Below the pieces are notes generated by a model. The model made no database searches. It was not told the origin of the DNA and saw only the letters and a list, made by a program, of their open reading frames with translations. Below, in pieces: positions 1 through 11,521 of a DNA stretch of 64,000 nucleotides; position 1 is the first letter of the stretch; each line of letters starts with the position of its first letter. Location: assembly GCA_021030915.1 (NCBI GenBank), contig JAGEMR010000089.1, forward strand, positions 1-64,000, read 5' to 3'. A program made the position numbers and the translations under genes. Source of the stretch: Astrothelium macrocarpum. Lineage: Eukaryota > Ascomycota > Dothideomycetes > Trypetheliales > Trypetheliaceae.

Positions 1-1640
1 ATATTTTTGAATCAAAAAATCGGAATAAAAATGATATTTTTTAAAATATATTGATTCTTTTATATAAATTGATATATCATTTATATAAAATAGATATATT
101 TTCTATCAAAATTAATTTATTTTATATTGATATATATATTTATATATGATTATATATATCTTTATTTATCATATTTTTTAAATTTTCGGTTAAATTTGAA
201 AAATTTTAATATTTTCAATTTTTTATTTTATATAATTTATTAATAATAATGGATTTCGATTTTTATGAAAAAATCAATCATTTATAAAAATTCAAAAAAA
301 TTTTACGAAAAATTTTGAAATAAATTCATATTTAAATTTTTCAATATTATGAAACGATTCTTATTCTAAATGACAAGAAATTTTTATATATATTAAAGAT
401 CCGGCTTTTAAAGACTGGATTTGGTATTATTATTATAAAATTGAAGATCCTAAAATTGTTTCTTTATTATTAAATCAATCTCTTTTATCAATTCAATTTT
501 TTTTATAATCTATTCCGATGGATAGCCAATTCGGACATATTTTCGAAGATTTTATTATTATTTCTGGAATTGTTATTATCGGTGATATTATCAGCGTTCG
601 TGACCTATGGCGATATCAGCGAATAAAAGAGGCTGAATTTCAATATCAATAATCCATTATTTTCACATTAAAAAGGAATCCAAATCAATTATATACCAGC
701 GTCAATCTAGATCTGATATAAATAGATTCAGATTCTTAAATATTATAATCTGAATCAGTTTTTTCATTAATTATTAATATTCGTATTATTTCTATTTCTA
801 TTTTTGATCAAATGAATATTAATATTTCAAATTATGAAATAATCAAATCAAAATTGAAATATAAATTGATCAAATTATTTCAGATAAAAAATTGAATGAA
901 TTTTTTTAATATTGATTCTTTTAATAATTACGATTTATTTATTAATATTTTATTGAATTATTTTCGAAAAATTAATAATAAAAAAATAATAAAAATAATT
1001 ATTCATGAATTTTTTAATGAATTAATTATTATTCATCAATTAATTATTAAATAAATAGCCAAAATTTCTATTATTGGCCCTATAAAATTCGATATAAGCG
1101 AATTTCAATATCATAATATTCATAAATTATTCGAAATATATTTTTGAAATAAAAATTTGGACACATATATCATGTATTTATATACGTTTTTTGATAATAA
1201 TAAATAGAAGAAATTCAAAATTCATCAAAAAAATGAATTTTCAAAAAAAATCAAATAAAAAATTTGAAATATAATGAAAAATAATTTATTCATTCAGTCA
1301 TATAAAATAAAAAATAAAGAATTCCGAATATTATCTGATTTTAATCAAAATAATATAAATACAATTTAATTAATTGAATTCTATTCTAATCAGATTAATT
1401 TCAGATCTTTAAACGATCATTATCACTATCAGATTCATTTTCTGATTTCCGGCGAAAATGATCGAAACAATGATTTTATAATAATTGAAAATTAAATAAT
1501 TGAAAATCAAATAATTGAAAATTGAATTAACCGTGATTTATCTGAATCGATTTTATCAAATTTATCGTCCTTCAGCGAAATTATAAACCGTTCCATCAAT
1601 AAATAATAGAAAACAATTTCAGAAAAAGGAATTATAACAG
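1..1640. other. AT-rich, RIP-like degenerate tract
   Basis: Nearly all A and T, with long poly-A/T runs and TATATA words and stops in every frame. No gene is visible. Around 400-660 there are slightly more complex words, such as a GATCCGGC-like island, which could be remnants of an older element. The composition changes abruptly to ordinary genic DNA after about 1,900. This is how repeat-induced point mutation leaves transposon relics in Pezizomycotina. RIP is inferred from composition only, since no unmutated copy is available for comparison. Confidence 0.75.
1485..1526. repeat. Short tandem repeat, ATAATTGAAAATNAA unit
   Basis: Three imperfect copies of a roughly 15-bp unit containing ATAATTGAAAAT follow one another inside the AT-rich tract. 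It is simple-sequence DNA with no coding potential. Confidence 0.6.
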
Positions 1641-1835
1641 ATTTAGAAAAAGGTTTGGATATAATAGATTCAGAAGGAGGTTCAATAACAGATTCAGAAG
1701 GAGGTTCAGAAGAAGGCTCAACAATAACAGGTTCAAAAGAAGGTCGTTCAAAAGCCTCAGGAGGTCGTTCAGCAGCCTCAGAAGATTCAGCAAAAGGTTC
1801 AGGAGGTTCAGGAGGTTCAATAAGAATAACACGAA
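1640..1835. repeat. Minisatellite of GGAGGTTCA-type units
   Basis: Irregular tandem copies of short units built on AGGTTCA / GGAGGTTCAG. In one plus frame it reads as Ser-Gly-Glu repeats and on the minus strand as Leu-Leu-Asn repeats. Both open frames come only from the repeat, and the plus one starts at TTG rather than ATG. The repeat sits exactly at the boundary between the AT-rich tract and normal DNA. A degraded repetitive surface-protein gene is possible but not supported. Confidence 0.7.
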
Positions 1836-1901
1836 ATGGCCGGCTCTCGAAACAGCCTGATTTGGATAAACGAAATAGTCAAACACCTCATTGAGAGCCA
1901 A

Positions 1902-2786
1902 ATTTGAACAATTTCAGTTTCATTTTTTCCGAATTAGGTAATAAAAACTAGAAACACGAATTTATTTTATTGATTTCTCACCACCATGTCAATTTGGTGG
2001 GGATTTATGTGTGCGGAACATCTTCGGCGAAATTATGAGCCGTTTTGAGCCACTCTGCGTTATGGCCGACCGAGCATGTAGACAAAACCTTGAAGCAACG
2101 CGACAATACGCATATCTTTGGAGAATGGGCTGTAGGTGTGCAATTTGTCTGCTCAGATCTTACCCAAAGCTTTGACAGTGGATCCTAATATTCTGAATCG
2201 CTTATCGCTGATTTCGTTTATGTACGTTTTAAACTAAAACTAATACCTTGACCATGCTCTCCGACGGCATTAGCAACAGGACGTATGAGGATGATAACAT
2301 AACAGCTTGAAACTTGAGGCGCTGATTCCAAGCCAACTACCTAAAGACTTTCCTATTACGGCGGTACTGTTAGACGCCCGCGCTAGTAAATGCTACCCAT
2401 TTCATGTTCATCAAAACCAACCATTCTCGTAATGCCATTAGTCCATCGTGCATCCGGACTGACTCCAGCACCTTGATTATGCACAATTCGTTAATCTGTA
2501 AGGAGATGTGTCATCAACATTTCCCGCAGATTCTCATTCTCTCATAATTCTCCCCCACGTCTTCATAACATCCCAAGCGGGACCTTGTACGGTCAAGCGT
2601 ACACATGCATTCGGATGCATAAACGCGTTGACAGACTTGCGTATTCCCCTGATGGTGGGAATACCAATCCAACGCGAACTCCGACCCGAAACGACAGGCA
2701 TGTCGTTGACGCTCGCTGCTAATCATCTGCCCATGCTGTCTGTCTGAGCTTTCCCTGCGACGCCGTTTCCCCCGATGCATACCGCT
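1902..2786. other. Intergenic, no gene seen
   Basis: Ordinary base composition follows the AT-rich tract. Only short, overlapping open frames occur, with no splice-consistent model. The right part is the 3' flank of the minus-strand regulator. Confidence 0.6.
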
Positions 2787-5700
2787 TCAGCAAAACGCCA
2801 AATCTCCAGAGTCATCAGGGTACATTGTTTTACTTGTTGGTTGCTGATTAGGAGATATCCAGCGTTCAAGCAGGCGAGCGAGCCGGTTACGGATGCCTTC
2901 GGCCAGACGAGTACCGAGGTCTTCATCCAAGACGTCAATACAGTGCGCAAGGACAGTTTCCGGTAAATCCAGAGATGCCAAATTACCGTTACGTCTTGTG
3001 ATCACCGCCGTACCCTCTCGAGCATTAAGGTACTGCGTGACACTGGGATCTTCAGGCGGAAGTGTGTTGAGTGAGACGACAGGATCACCTCGACTGGATG
3101 ATGGAGCAGCATCACGGAAACGATGGCCAAGTTGGGCTACGCTGGTAACGAAACAGATGAGGGCAACTCTGTAGATAGCTGCAGGCCACCAGATCGGCCT
3201 ACTGCTTCTTCTCAAGAGACAAAGTAAGCGGAGTACTTGGCCGCAATGGAAATACAGCTCCTCGCCGTATTCCATAGACCGCATTTTTAAATTAAAGTGT
3301 TGGCGGAATGGTTCGCTTGGTGGGTCTTGACGTAGAAGCTCCTCGATCTCTGGAAAATTGACAAGTGTATTCAAACTTATGAGATGGTACATAACCAGAG
3401 CAGTGGACACAGCGGGATCTTGGCTGGAGAAGACGCTGGATCGAGTATAAAGGACAAACCATTGTTGGAGGAGATATCGGACTTCGTCCAGTCGATTTCT
3501 CGACGCTGAAGGGGCGACTAGCCGCGAAGAAGCCACAGCTGAGTTGTTCGAGAAAAACCCGAGGAATTGCTCCAAGTGACTGCAGAGACCTTGAAGAGGA
3601 TGAAGAAGCAATCTGAGGTGAATTGCTGAGAGATCTGACGCTTGGTCCGTCAGACTATTCTCCATGAACTGTTTGAACAGCTCGTTCAAGCCCCCTAATT
3701 GCCTGGCAGGTTCGTGGTTCTCATATAAAGATTGCCATTCGTGGGCTGAGGTGGCTTGCCAGAGCGAATCTGGTGAAGGCATAGCAATGTGCATATTGGA
3801 AACTGATAAGTGCGGTGTAGTATCGTAGAATAGGCTGACCTCCTGATCAACATTTACCCAGGAATATACAAGTCTGCAATACAAGGGCGGTTAGTCGAAC
3901 AGTCTCGGAAGAATACATGATTGATAAAATATCAGGAGCTCCAGTGAACGAGATGCGACCGAGCTCTCTGAGACTTGAACGAAAAGCAGGAGTGCTTACC
4001 GACTGCGACTTTCTTGCTGTGTCCAAGCGTCCCATATTTTCCCAACATCCCAGCTGGCGTCGGCCATTGCTACCACGTCATTTCTGTGGTCTAACATGCC
4101 AGACAACTGTAGCATCTAAAGACTGAAGTTAGTCTGAAGCAAATCTATAAGCCAAGAATGCTACTATACATATGTATAGATCCCTCTTTGTCCGATAGCT
4201 ACCTAAAACTAGTTAGCACGTGATGTTTATGTGTGTGGGTTTTACCAGAGACATACGTCCATGTGCCATTTGTCTCCACCCCAGGCCGCCAAATTAAGAT
4301 AATGAAGGGCGTTTCGAATGAAAGCTGGCTCAACATTGATCACAAAAACCTCCCGTTCCATGATCTGGTTCAAGGCCATGCGACATATTTCCGTCAGCCC
4401 ACTGCTAAATGTCCTTGCCTCCAGGGTCGGATCTGTCATTGCTCCTTGCGCAAACAGCAGAAGTAAAAGCAAAGGGGAGTTGGGACACTTGTCATCAAGT
4501 AAGACATCTGGACTCAACGTGCCTCTTGCAACAGTGGGATAGAAAGGCTCGAATCCACAGACAAAGGCCCGTAAAAAATAACGAAGCACATGCGGCGGTG
4601 GCAGGACCAACTGCTCTGTGCGAGCAAGAATAGACTCCACCTCATCTTCGATAGACGCTTGTGCGCTTGGCGAAGGAAGCCGACTCTCCATAGCTGTCCG
4701 AAATAAGTGTCTTGTATAATCCAATAGTTTATCTCTGACCGATCTCAATACGGGTTCTGTTGAAATTGTTTTGTTCATAGCAAGATGTGATTCGGCTTGT
4801 TGTACATCAAGCGAGTCCCACGCATCTTGATTTGTTAGAGTATCCACGAATTTATCCAAATGGGCACTTGCTGTCTCTGGTGCAATCTCGTTACGGGGTA
4901 GATTGCATTTGAAACAGGACCAGTGCTCCTGCGCCGCTAGGATTACATCTTCTTCAGGCATGAGATGTCTTTCGATCGTAAAGCTAGATCTGGACAGAGC
5001 AGAAAGTTGAGGAGAAGGGGCCTTGGTATCAAAGAAAGACGTCTGAAATCCCAGATCCCCTATGTCGTTGATGCCATTCATGTTCGGTGTCATAGTCATT
5101 GTAGTTGGAGGCAATGCATATGGATCGCTCCGAGGCATAAAGTATTCTGCATCATTAGGAGGATAGTCAACGCCGTCCAGGGGCCCTATATATTCGATTC
5201 CATTGGAAGGAGACGCAAATCCAGGCTGATGTTTCACATCTTCCTGGACTACGTGTGGCTCGGTTGTAGGAATCGATGGTGGAGAATGGCGAGCATTCCC
5301 GTTTGGCTTTGTGGAAAGCGATTCTTTCTCAACTGGACTTGACAGCCATTCGTCCGGAACAATCTGGTTTGGGGGTTGAACGGGAGCATAATTTCTCCAC
5401 GGCGATTGACCAGAAGTCGTGTCTAGATGAAGTGTGAATGGTTTTGAAGGAAAGGTGTGGCTCGAGAATCCATTTGACGTATCGTAAATATTGGGTTGAC
5501 CAGCATAACGTCGAGTTGGTCTTGATTCACAATGTACACGTTTCTGCTTGCATCTGGTGCAAGGCACCTGTAATTGCTGAGCATTACATGCAGTAATTCT
5601 GGTCGTCAGCACCGGAGGAACTTACCCGTTTGTCGCATCTTACTTTTGCTTTGGCACATCTGCTGCAGGCAATTACAGTACGAGGACCTGAATCTGACAT
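2787..5700 (-). CDS. Zn2Cys6 fungal-specific transcription factor
   Basis: Predicted nuclear DNA-binding regulator of 873 residues. Five exons were built by hand: 5700-5626, 5567-4257, 4202-4170, 4115-4000 and 3873-2787. All frames agree across the junctions. Exons 1 and 2 together form a complete binuclear zinc cluster with Cys12, 15, 22, 28, 31 and 38, which a single open frame would miss. From about residue 360 the sequence fits the fungal_trans middle homology region: a GFEPFYP-like stretch, then AAWGGDKWHMD, then QESRSRLVYSW. The 33-nt exon 3 uses a weak GTATAG donor and is the least certain step. The target pathway is unknown. No metabolic cluster partner lies beside it. It is the first gene inside the AT-rich boundary. 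Confidence 0.88.
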
Positions 5701-8700
5701 CACGGGAAAGCTTATTCTCGGAATAACAATGCAGCGGCTCAAGTCCTTGAGTATGGCGCTGGAGTCCAGAAAACACGCACAAAGGAGACCACATCTGTAA
5801 GGACAAGGGCAGTGGCATTCACCCTGAAAGGCGAAGCAAAAGGTATGTTTTGGAAGCCCGTTCTTCCAGAGGAGCCCACATTGACATGCTATAACTAATC
5901 ACCCAAAGAGATAAAATGTGAAACCAAGACGAGATACCTACGTAAGGCTTGACGCGCACCATGAATTTTCATGGTGGGATGAGCTAACAGTGAACGCCGA
6001 GGAACCAGCGCTCCATAAAGACATATTGTTTTAAGAGACGGCGGAGAAGCTGTCAGGGATTGCACTACCATGCCAATATCAAATCCCACCTGTCCGCGAT
6101 GAAGGATACAGAAATCCTAAACGAATCTAGATGTAAAAGCACCTGGTTCCGGCCGAGGAACCACTGGAAAGGGAGAATGGGCCCGAGCTAGGATAGACGC
6201 AGGGTTTTGAAAAAACCGTTAGCAAACATGGATCTAGATACATGCTCTCAAACTATCCTCGGTCGCCATGGACTGGGAATAGAGGTTGAAAGACGGTTTT
6301 AGCATTCGAACGTTGGACAGTGCCAAGCCACATTGACTCGGCTCAAATGGAAGGCTTAGCTTCGGCGCGACACGCCGAACTTTGCGGGGGACGTATTGAG
6401 GGGGGTTTTCTACAGGCAATTTCGTCGCTAAGATGAGCGAGTGTGCAGGTAGGTCGGGAGGTGAAAGGGGAAAAACCACCGTCGACGCAGCAACCTTGCT
6501 TAGACACAGAATCGTCGACGTCACGACTTCTTGTGTGGGAAGTAGCGATTGGATTCGTGGGGCAGGGGGCCGAAATAAGAGCCTATCATGGTCTCTAAAC
6601 GGGAAAGAAAGAGCCGTTGAGGATGCGAGTTTCGAGTTGGAGCTTGGCAGCAAAGCACCAAAGGTCAAACGGGAGGATGACACAGGACGAAAGGCGGGTG
6701 TAGTTGGGCGAAGGTAGGCTGGTAGGGGATAAGTTAGTCCGGTGGACACGCTATACTCATAGTAGCTAGCTCCCGCCGCTTACCTTCCTTTCTCAAGCTA
6801 GCAATTGACTCACCCAGAATATCTTCAGTACGAATACGGCCTCATGTGAAGAATGTGTTGGTCCTGATTCGTGTTGTCGCAGCATGATTCCTCTTGCTGA
6901 GCTTGGCTGTTGGCTGCTTATGCTGTAGAGACTGAAGCGTGCTCGATGCTCACAACCCTTACCCACCAGTCTCCGGATCGACCAAGGTAAGGGCACTTTT
7001 TGTTAAACATTATCCGCATCACCTCCACTTCCAGAGACGAGCTTGTTGTGGGATCTTGAGCTATTCTACGCAAACCTTACTAGATATGAACGATGTCTTT
7101 TAACCGCCAACGCTACGATGTCAAGCAACGGGTCGGCACGAGTGTATCGGGTTGGATTTTGGGATTACCCATCGTATTTACCCTTGCACTGGCAGTCAGT
7201 GATTTCGATCCTCAAAACCTGGTACGTACAAGCTCCTTCGCCAAAGAAAGACTGGCGCGCCACAAGAGAGACCGCTTAAGAGCCGAAGTGGCGCACTTGG
7301 GCCTCATTAGTCATTCAAAAGTAATGGCGCACCTGGCAAGTTCCAAACATATGAAGGCCGGTGATTAGTGCAGATCGCTTTCGAGTTGGCCCCCTTATTG
7401 TCTCCAACTATGCTGCGGGATTTAGGCTTTAATTTTCTAAATATCGGACTGTCCTGCTGTACATTTCTGGACACTGCATCCAATTGTCACACACACTAGT
7501 CTGTTTACTTGGACGCATGCTAGTTCTCTATAACTTGGTTAGCTATATCACAGGAAGATCCTTTTGTCCTTTATTTAACCAGCTAATTTTGCAGCATTGA
7601 CAAATTTCCTGTTGAGGAGTGAGGCGTCCCTTGAGCAATCTCTCCAAAAAGGGCTACGTTCTTCATCTGCCAACACTTGATTTGAAATCCGGATATATAG
7701 ATCGATCGAGACAGCATTCCATCGAGTTATCCGGTGTGACTTGGAGGAACCATTGCTGATGTATCTGTACCATCGTCACATTAGATGCCCATTGCGGACG
7801 AGTACGACTTTTGCATTTCGGTTGAAGCGACAAAGCAATTCTTAGCGTAATAGGTCTTTTATTCGGTAGCGCGATGACTTATCGAAGAATTAACTTGGCA
7901 AGTGGATTGCAAGATAAGAATCCCAAAGCCAGGTCTTGAATCGACCAAAGCGCCGGGACTCACGCCTACATTTAGGTAGACCATAATTACTTATCTTCAA
8001 CCTCCTAATTTTTTCTTCTTCTCTTTTTCTTTTCAGACTTCCTGATCAGGAATCTCCTGCAGATATAGGCCCCAGAAGTTGCAGCAACATTAAGCGAGTT
8101 TTTCGGCCGACATTGCATATCCAGAAACGACTGGTCAGCCTCACCTTTACCAACGAATTGTTTCGGTTTTGTTTGGTAAGATAATGCTATCGGAAAATTT
8201 CAGTATTCCGGCATCTGTGTCTACTAGGGTGTAAATGCAGATACAGTCGCGCGCTATTTTGCGCATACCCCACGCGATGAACCCCGGGTAAAGTCCCACA
8301 TATTTTGGATCCATTCGCGCTACTAGTTTCTTTGCTCAAGGTCTCTTTGCCTTTGAATTGTCTCCAAGTCGCTCCAGGGATAACCCACGAGCATCGCAAT
8401 TGTGTAGTGTATTTTCTTAACTTTATCCAATGTCAAGAACATAGCTCCTGCAAATGGTGTTTAATCGATGATGGCACATCGATTCTACCTCGTAAATAGA
8501 TAGTCGAAACGACAGCACAGTCTGTGTCCTTCTCGGTTAAGGGTGATGGTGATAGCTGCTATAGGAAGCTACCATTAAATTTCTAATCCATAGCCACTGA
8601 TAGCGCATCAATGAATTCTTGGATTGTTCCTGGCGATTAGGATAACAGATTTCTTGGCCTTCAGCTCTATGGAATGCTCATGTACAATGATGGTCGTCGA

Positions 8701-9339
8701 CTTCCAACCTGCAGCAACAGCCATCTGAGCTAAGGTGTCAGATAGATATGTCACAGGCTACTGTAACCATGACTTGTATTCTCCATATGTACAATATCCG
8801 CAGCAACCGTCGGATCATTCTGTCAATGGCATTGGCAGGCATCAACGCTGAATAAAGACGCTGAGGCAATTGATGCCCAGTCAAAAGTACCCAGGTATAT
8901 CCACGGAAGTGTATTGGACTTTGCTGTGTTTACGACCGAATCTCGGGTATTGCCGTACCATGAATCGTGCCTAGTGTCGTCTCGATAAGCTCATTAAAAC
9001 GGGGGTGTCTTGAGGTTCTTCGTGGTTAGGCGGGCCGATGCACCGTTGAGCATCCTGGAGCTTGCAGCATTCATGCATGACGCTGTCCCGCCCATGTGTA
9101 GCCGCATCTGACTCGACCTACTCTTCCCACTCTCACTGAACACACAAGTCTTGGATCTGCTTACAGACGGACATGTTTCCTTAAAGAGTAATACACATAC
9201 GAGACATCAAGACGCCTGGCGCCCCAGCCAGTGACGCCGTCTTTTTGCGAAACCCTTCTCCACAACCAGTCACCTTTGACCGAGGCATACATTGTGCACA
9301 CGACGTGGACCTTCCGTTAGTGGGATAATCCCCAAAATC
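5701..9339. other. Long intergenic stretch without a convincing gene
   Basis: About 3.6 kb. A 171-codon minus frame near 6,234-6,749 starts at GTG and resembles no family, so it is not called. The 7,043-7,368 plus frames overlap one another and show no domain. A long pyrimidine tract ending in CAG at about 8,009-8,036 looks like a splice acceptor but has no coding partner, so a non-coding transcript is possible. No tRNA was recognised by eye. Confidence 0.5.
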
Positions 9340-9920
9340 ATGTCCTCTATTACTATCGCCTCCATACCCCGCATAAGCCGCGAGGCTCTCTCCGCGATGG
9401 TATTGGATCAAGCCGCGTCGCAGCCGCAAAAGTATGTAATTGTAGACGTGCGAGATTCAGATCACATTGGCGGTCACATACGAGGCAGCATGCATGTCCC
9501 GTCCACTACCCTGGACTATCGCATTCCTGAACTTGTCCACCAGCTTAAAGACAAGGATTCCGTCATTTTTCACTGCTCCTTGAGTCAACAACGAGGTCCT
9601 AGTGCTGCTCTCCGATATGCACGCGAGCGTAAAAGGCTCCTTGGAATCGATGTCGCGAGCAATGATGCCGAGGCGGCACGGAATTCGGATGAAGTGGAGG
9701 GCATAGCAGGTGCACGGCAACGGATCTTCATTCTTTCCGGCGGATTTGTGCAATGGCAAGAAAAGTAGGTTCACTTGATTGTTTCATGGCTATTTCATGG
9801 CTATACGAGTGGCATTGATATGATAGCGCGGAGTTAAAGGACTAATTCATCTCCAGATACGGACAAGATAAGGACCTTACAGAAGACTATCAAAAAGATA
9901 TCTGGGAATTTGGATACTAG
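9340..9920 (+). CDS. Rhodanese-fold Cdc25/Acr2-like phosphatase
   Basis: A 162-residue single rhodanese domain of the small Cdc25-like phosphatase/arsenate-reductase family (related to yeast Ych1 and fission-yeast Ibp1). Exons are 9340-9764 and 9857-9920, with a 92-bp intron using GTAGGT and a CTAAT-containing 3' end. The active-site loop is HCSLSQQRG, with nucleophile Cys79 and Arg85 fitting C-X5-R. The VIVDVRD strand before it is typical of rhodaneses. The last exon adds a short acidic tail ending WEFGY. The upstream in-frame leader from 9292 lacks conservation-like character, so the ATG at 9340 was chosen. Whether it acts on phosphoprotein or arsenate cannot be told from sequence. Confidence 0.87.
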
Positions 9921-10107
9921 ATCGCCCTAACAATGACCACGTCACCTCAGATAACCAAGATCTCGCGACTCATGGCAGGGCACCATAGATCTGATGAGAT
10001 GTCCTGGGCCAAACACGCAATACCCAACAAAATCCAAAGATCAAGGCGCTAGATGGGTTCATCGCGGCCTTCCAATCTCTTGCCCAATGCACCAGCCTCC
10101 CCTGCCC

Positions 10108-11114
10108 CTATAGCTTCGACGGCATCCACCGTGGCTTTCTCTTCTCCACAAAAGCCCTAACACCCTCTTTTAGATTCTCCCCTTCCAACAACCTCGGATA
10201 CCAACTATCCAGCAGTAATCTCGTTCCCTCATCCGCCCCGACCCCTTCCCATCCCATCTTCACACCCTCCCGACTCACAATCACCGCATCAGGACTATTC
10301 CCCGCCACTTCCCCCGCCACCTCCACCGCCACTCTCACCACCTCCCCCTCCCCACTCCCCACAACACGATTCACAAACCCCCACCGCTCCGCCTCCGCCG
10401 CCCCCAGCGTCCGCCCCGTCAGTGCCATCTCCATCGCCCGCTGCTTCCCCACCGTGCGCACCAGCCGCGGCAGCGCACCCGCAAAGGCGACGACTCCGCG
10501 CTTCACCTCGGGAAGCGCGAACTGTGCGGATGGAGAGGCGACGACCATGTCGCAGTTCAAGGCGGCTTCAAGGCCCCCGCCGAAGCAGATTCCATTCACC
10601 GCGGCGATGACGGGTTTTTTGCCAAAGCGGCGGGAGAGTCCCGCGAAGCCGGAGACGGGCATGGCGCGTCGGCGGTTGTTTGTGTTGGAGTCGTTCCATT
10701 CTGTTGACCCCGGGGGGTGAGGGGGTTAGTTTGGTTGGGGTGGAGAGGAATGGTAGACATATTGTTGGCAAACCATATAAGTTTTTTTATAAAATTAAAA
10801 TGGGAAATCGAAAAAGGAATTTCCTTTTCCAACGATCTGTATCGCATGAACTTAATAGAGGTAGCTTGCCCACCTTTCAAATCTGCGCCTGCGCAGAACG
10901 CTCTTCCAGTGCCTGTTATAATGCCTACACGCAGTGACGGCTCTGCGTCCATCCAAGACCAGATTGTGTTCAATTCTTCGTTCCCGTCCAAGTTGATGCA
11001 ATTCAGCTGGTTTGGGCGATTCAGCGTCACCAAGAGGATCTCGGGAGTGGGAAACGAAAGGAGCGCATATTTGGCAGACGGAGGAGGGATGGTGAAGTTA
11101 CTCGTCTTCGCCAT
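10108..11114 (-). CDS. Peroxisomal enoyl-CoA hydratase/isomerase
   Basis: Crotonase-family protein of 277 residues, expected to hydrate enoyl-CoA in peroxisomal beta-oxidation. Exons are 11114-10874 and 10700-10108, joined across a 173-bp intron. The junction restores the family motif CAGADLKEW (oxyanion-hole region, residues 74-82). NGICFGGGLE supplies the second oxyanion/active-site segment. The protein ends in SKL, a perfect type-1 peroxisomal targeting signal. A longer in-frame start at 11156 exists, but the ATG at 11114 gives the usual N terminus. The second exon is much richer in G on its coding strand than neighbouring genes. Some family members belong to secondary-metabolite pathways (AKT3-like), but no such cluster is seen here. 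Confidence 0.92.
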
Positions 11115-11521
11115 TGTTGGAGAATTTACCACGAATTGATTACAATACGAATTCAAAGAAAGGATGTCATTTTTTGGATGATGATCGAAAGCATGTCGCT
11201 CGGGTAACCCTACACCCCCCGCATTAGGCCGAGGCCTGATTACTGGTCACGCTACTTTCGGCTGAAGTTCCGAGTGCACATTTTAGGCCTGCCTAGAGTC
11301 AGCATGATGATTGGAAGAAACACCTAATATTGTACTCCTTTGCTGATGTCAAACCGCATAATCGAGAATTGGAGTCAAGTTCTTATCCCTTGCATTGTGA
11401 TATCTAGTTTAGCTAGTGGTTCAAACTTGAATTGAGTTGCAGCTAGTATTAGTCTAGGGTAGCCTCCAGCTCACAGGTACAGAGATGCCTTAGACAAATA
11501 TGACCCAAGTCCCGCAAATCA
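11115..11521. other. Intergenic between two minus-strand genes
   Basis: Holds the promoter of the enoyl-CoA hydratase and the 3' flank of the next gene. No further feature was recognised. Confidence 0.5.

Noticed and set aside
1632..1901. Leu-Leu-Asn repeat frame on the minus strand and Ser-Gly frame on the plus strand
   Set aside because: Both are readings of a minisatellite. The plus one starts at TTG, and neither has gene context.
6234..6749. 171-codon minus-strand frame
   Set aside because: It begins at GTG, has no upstream ATG exon that could be joined, and shows no family-like motif.
7043..7368. Two overlapping 78- and 91-codon plus frames
   Set aside because: They overlap in different frames, contain no domain, and have no splice partners. 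Chance open frames are more likely.
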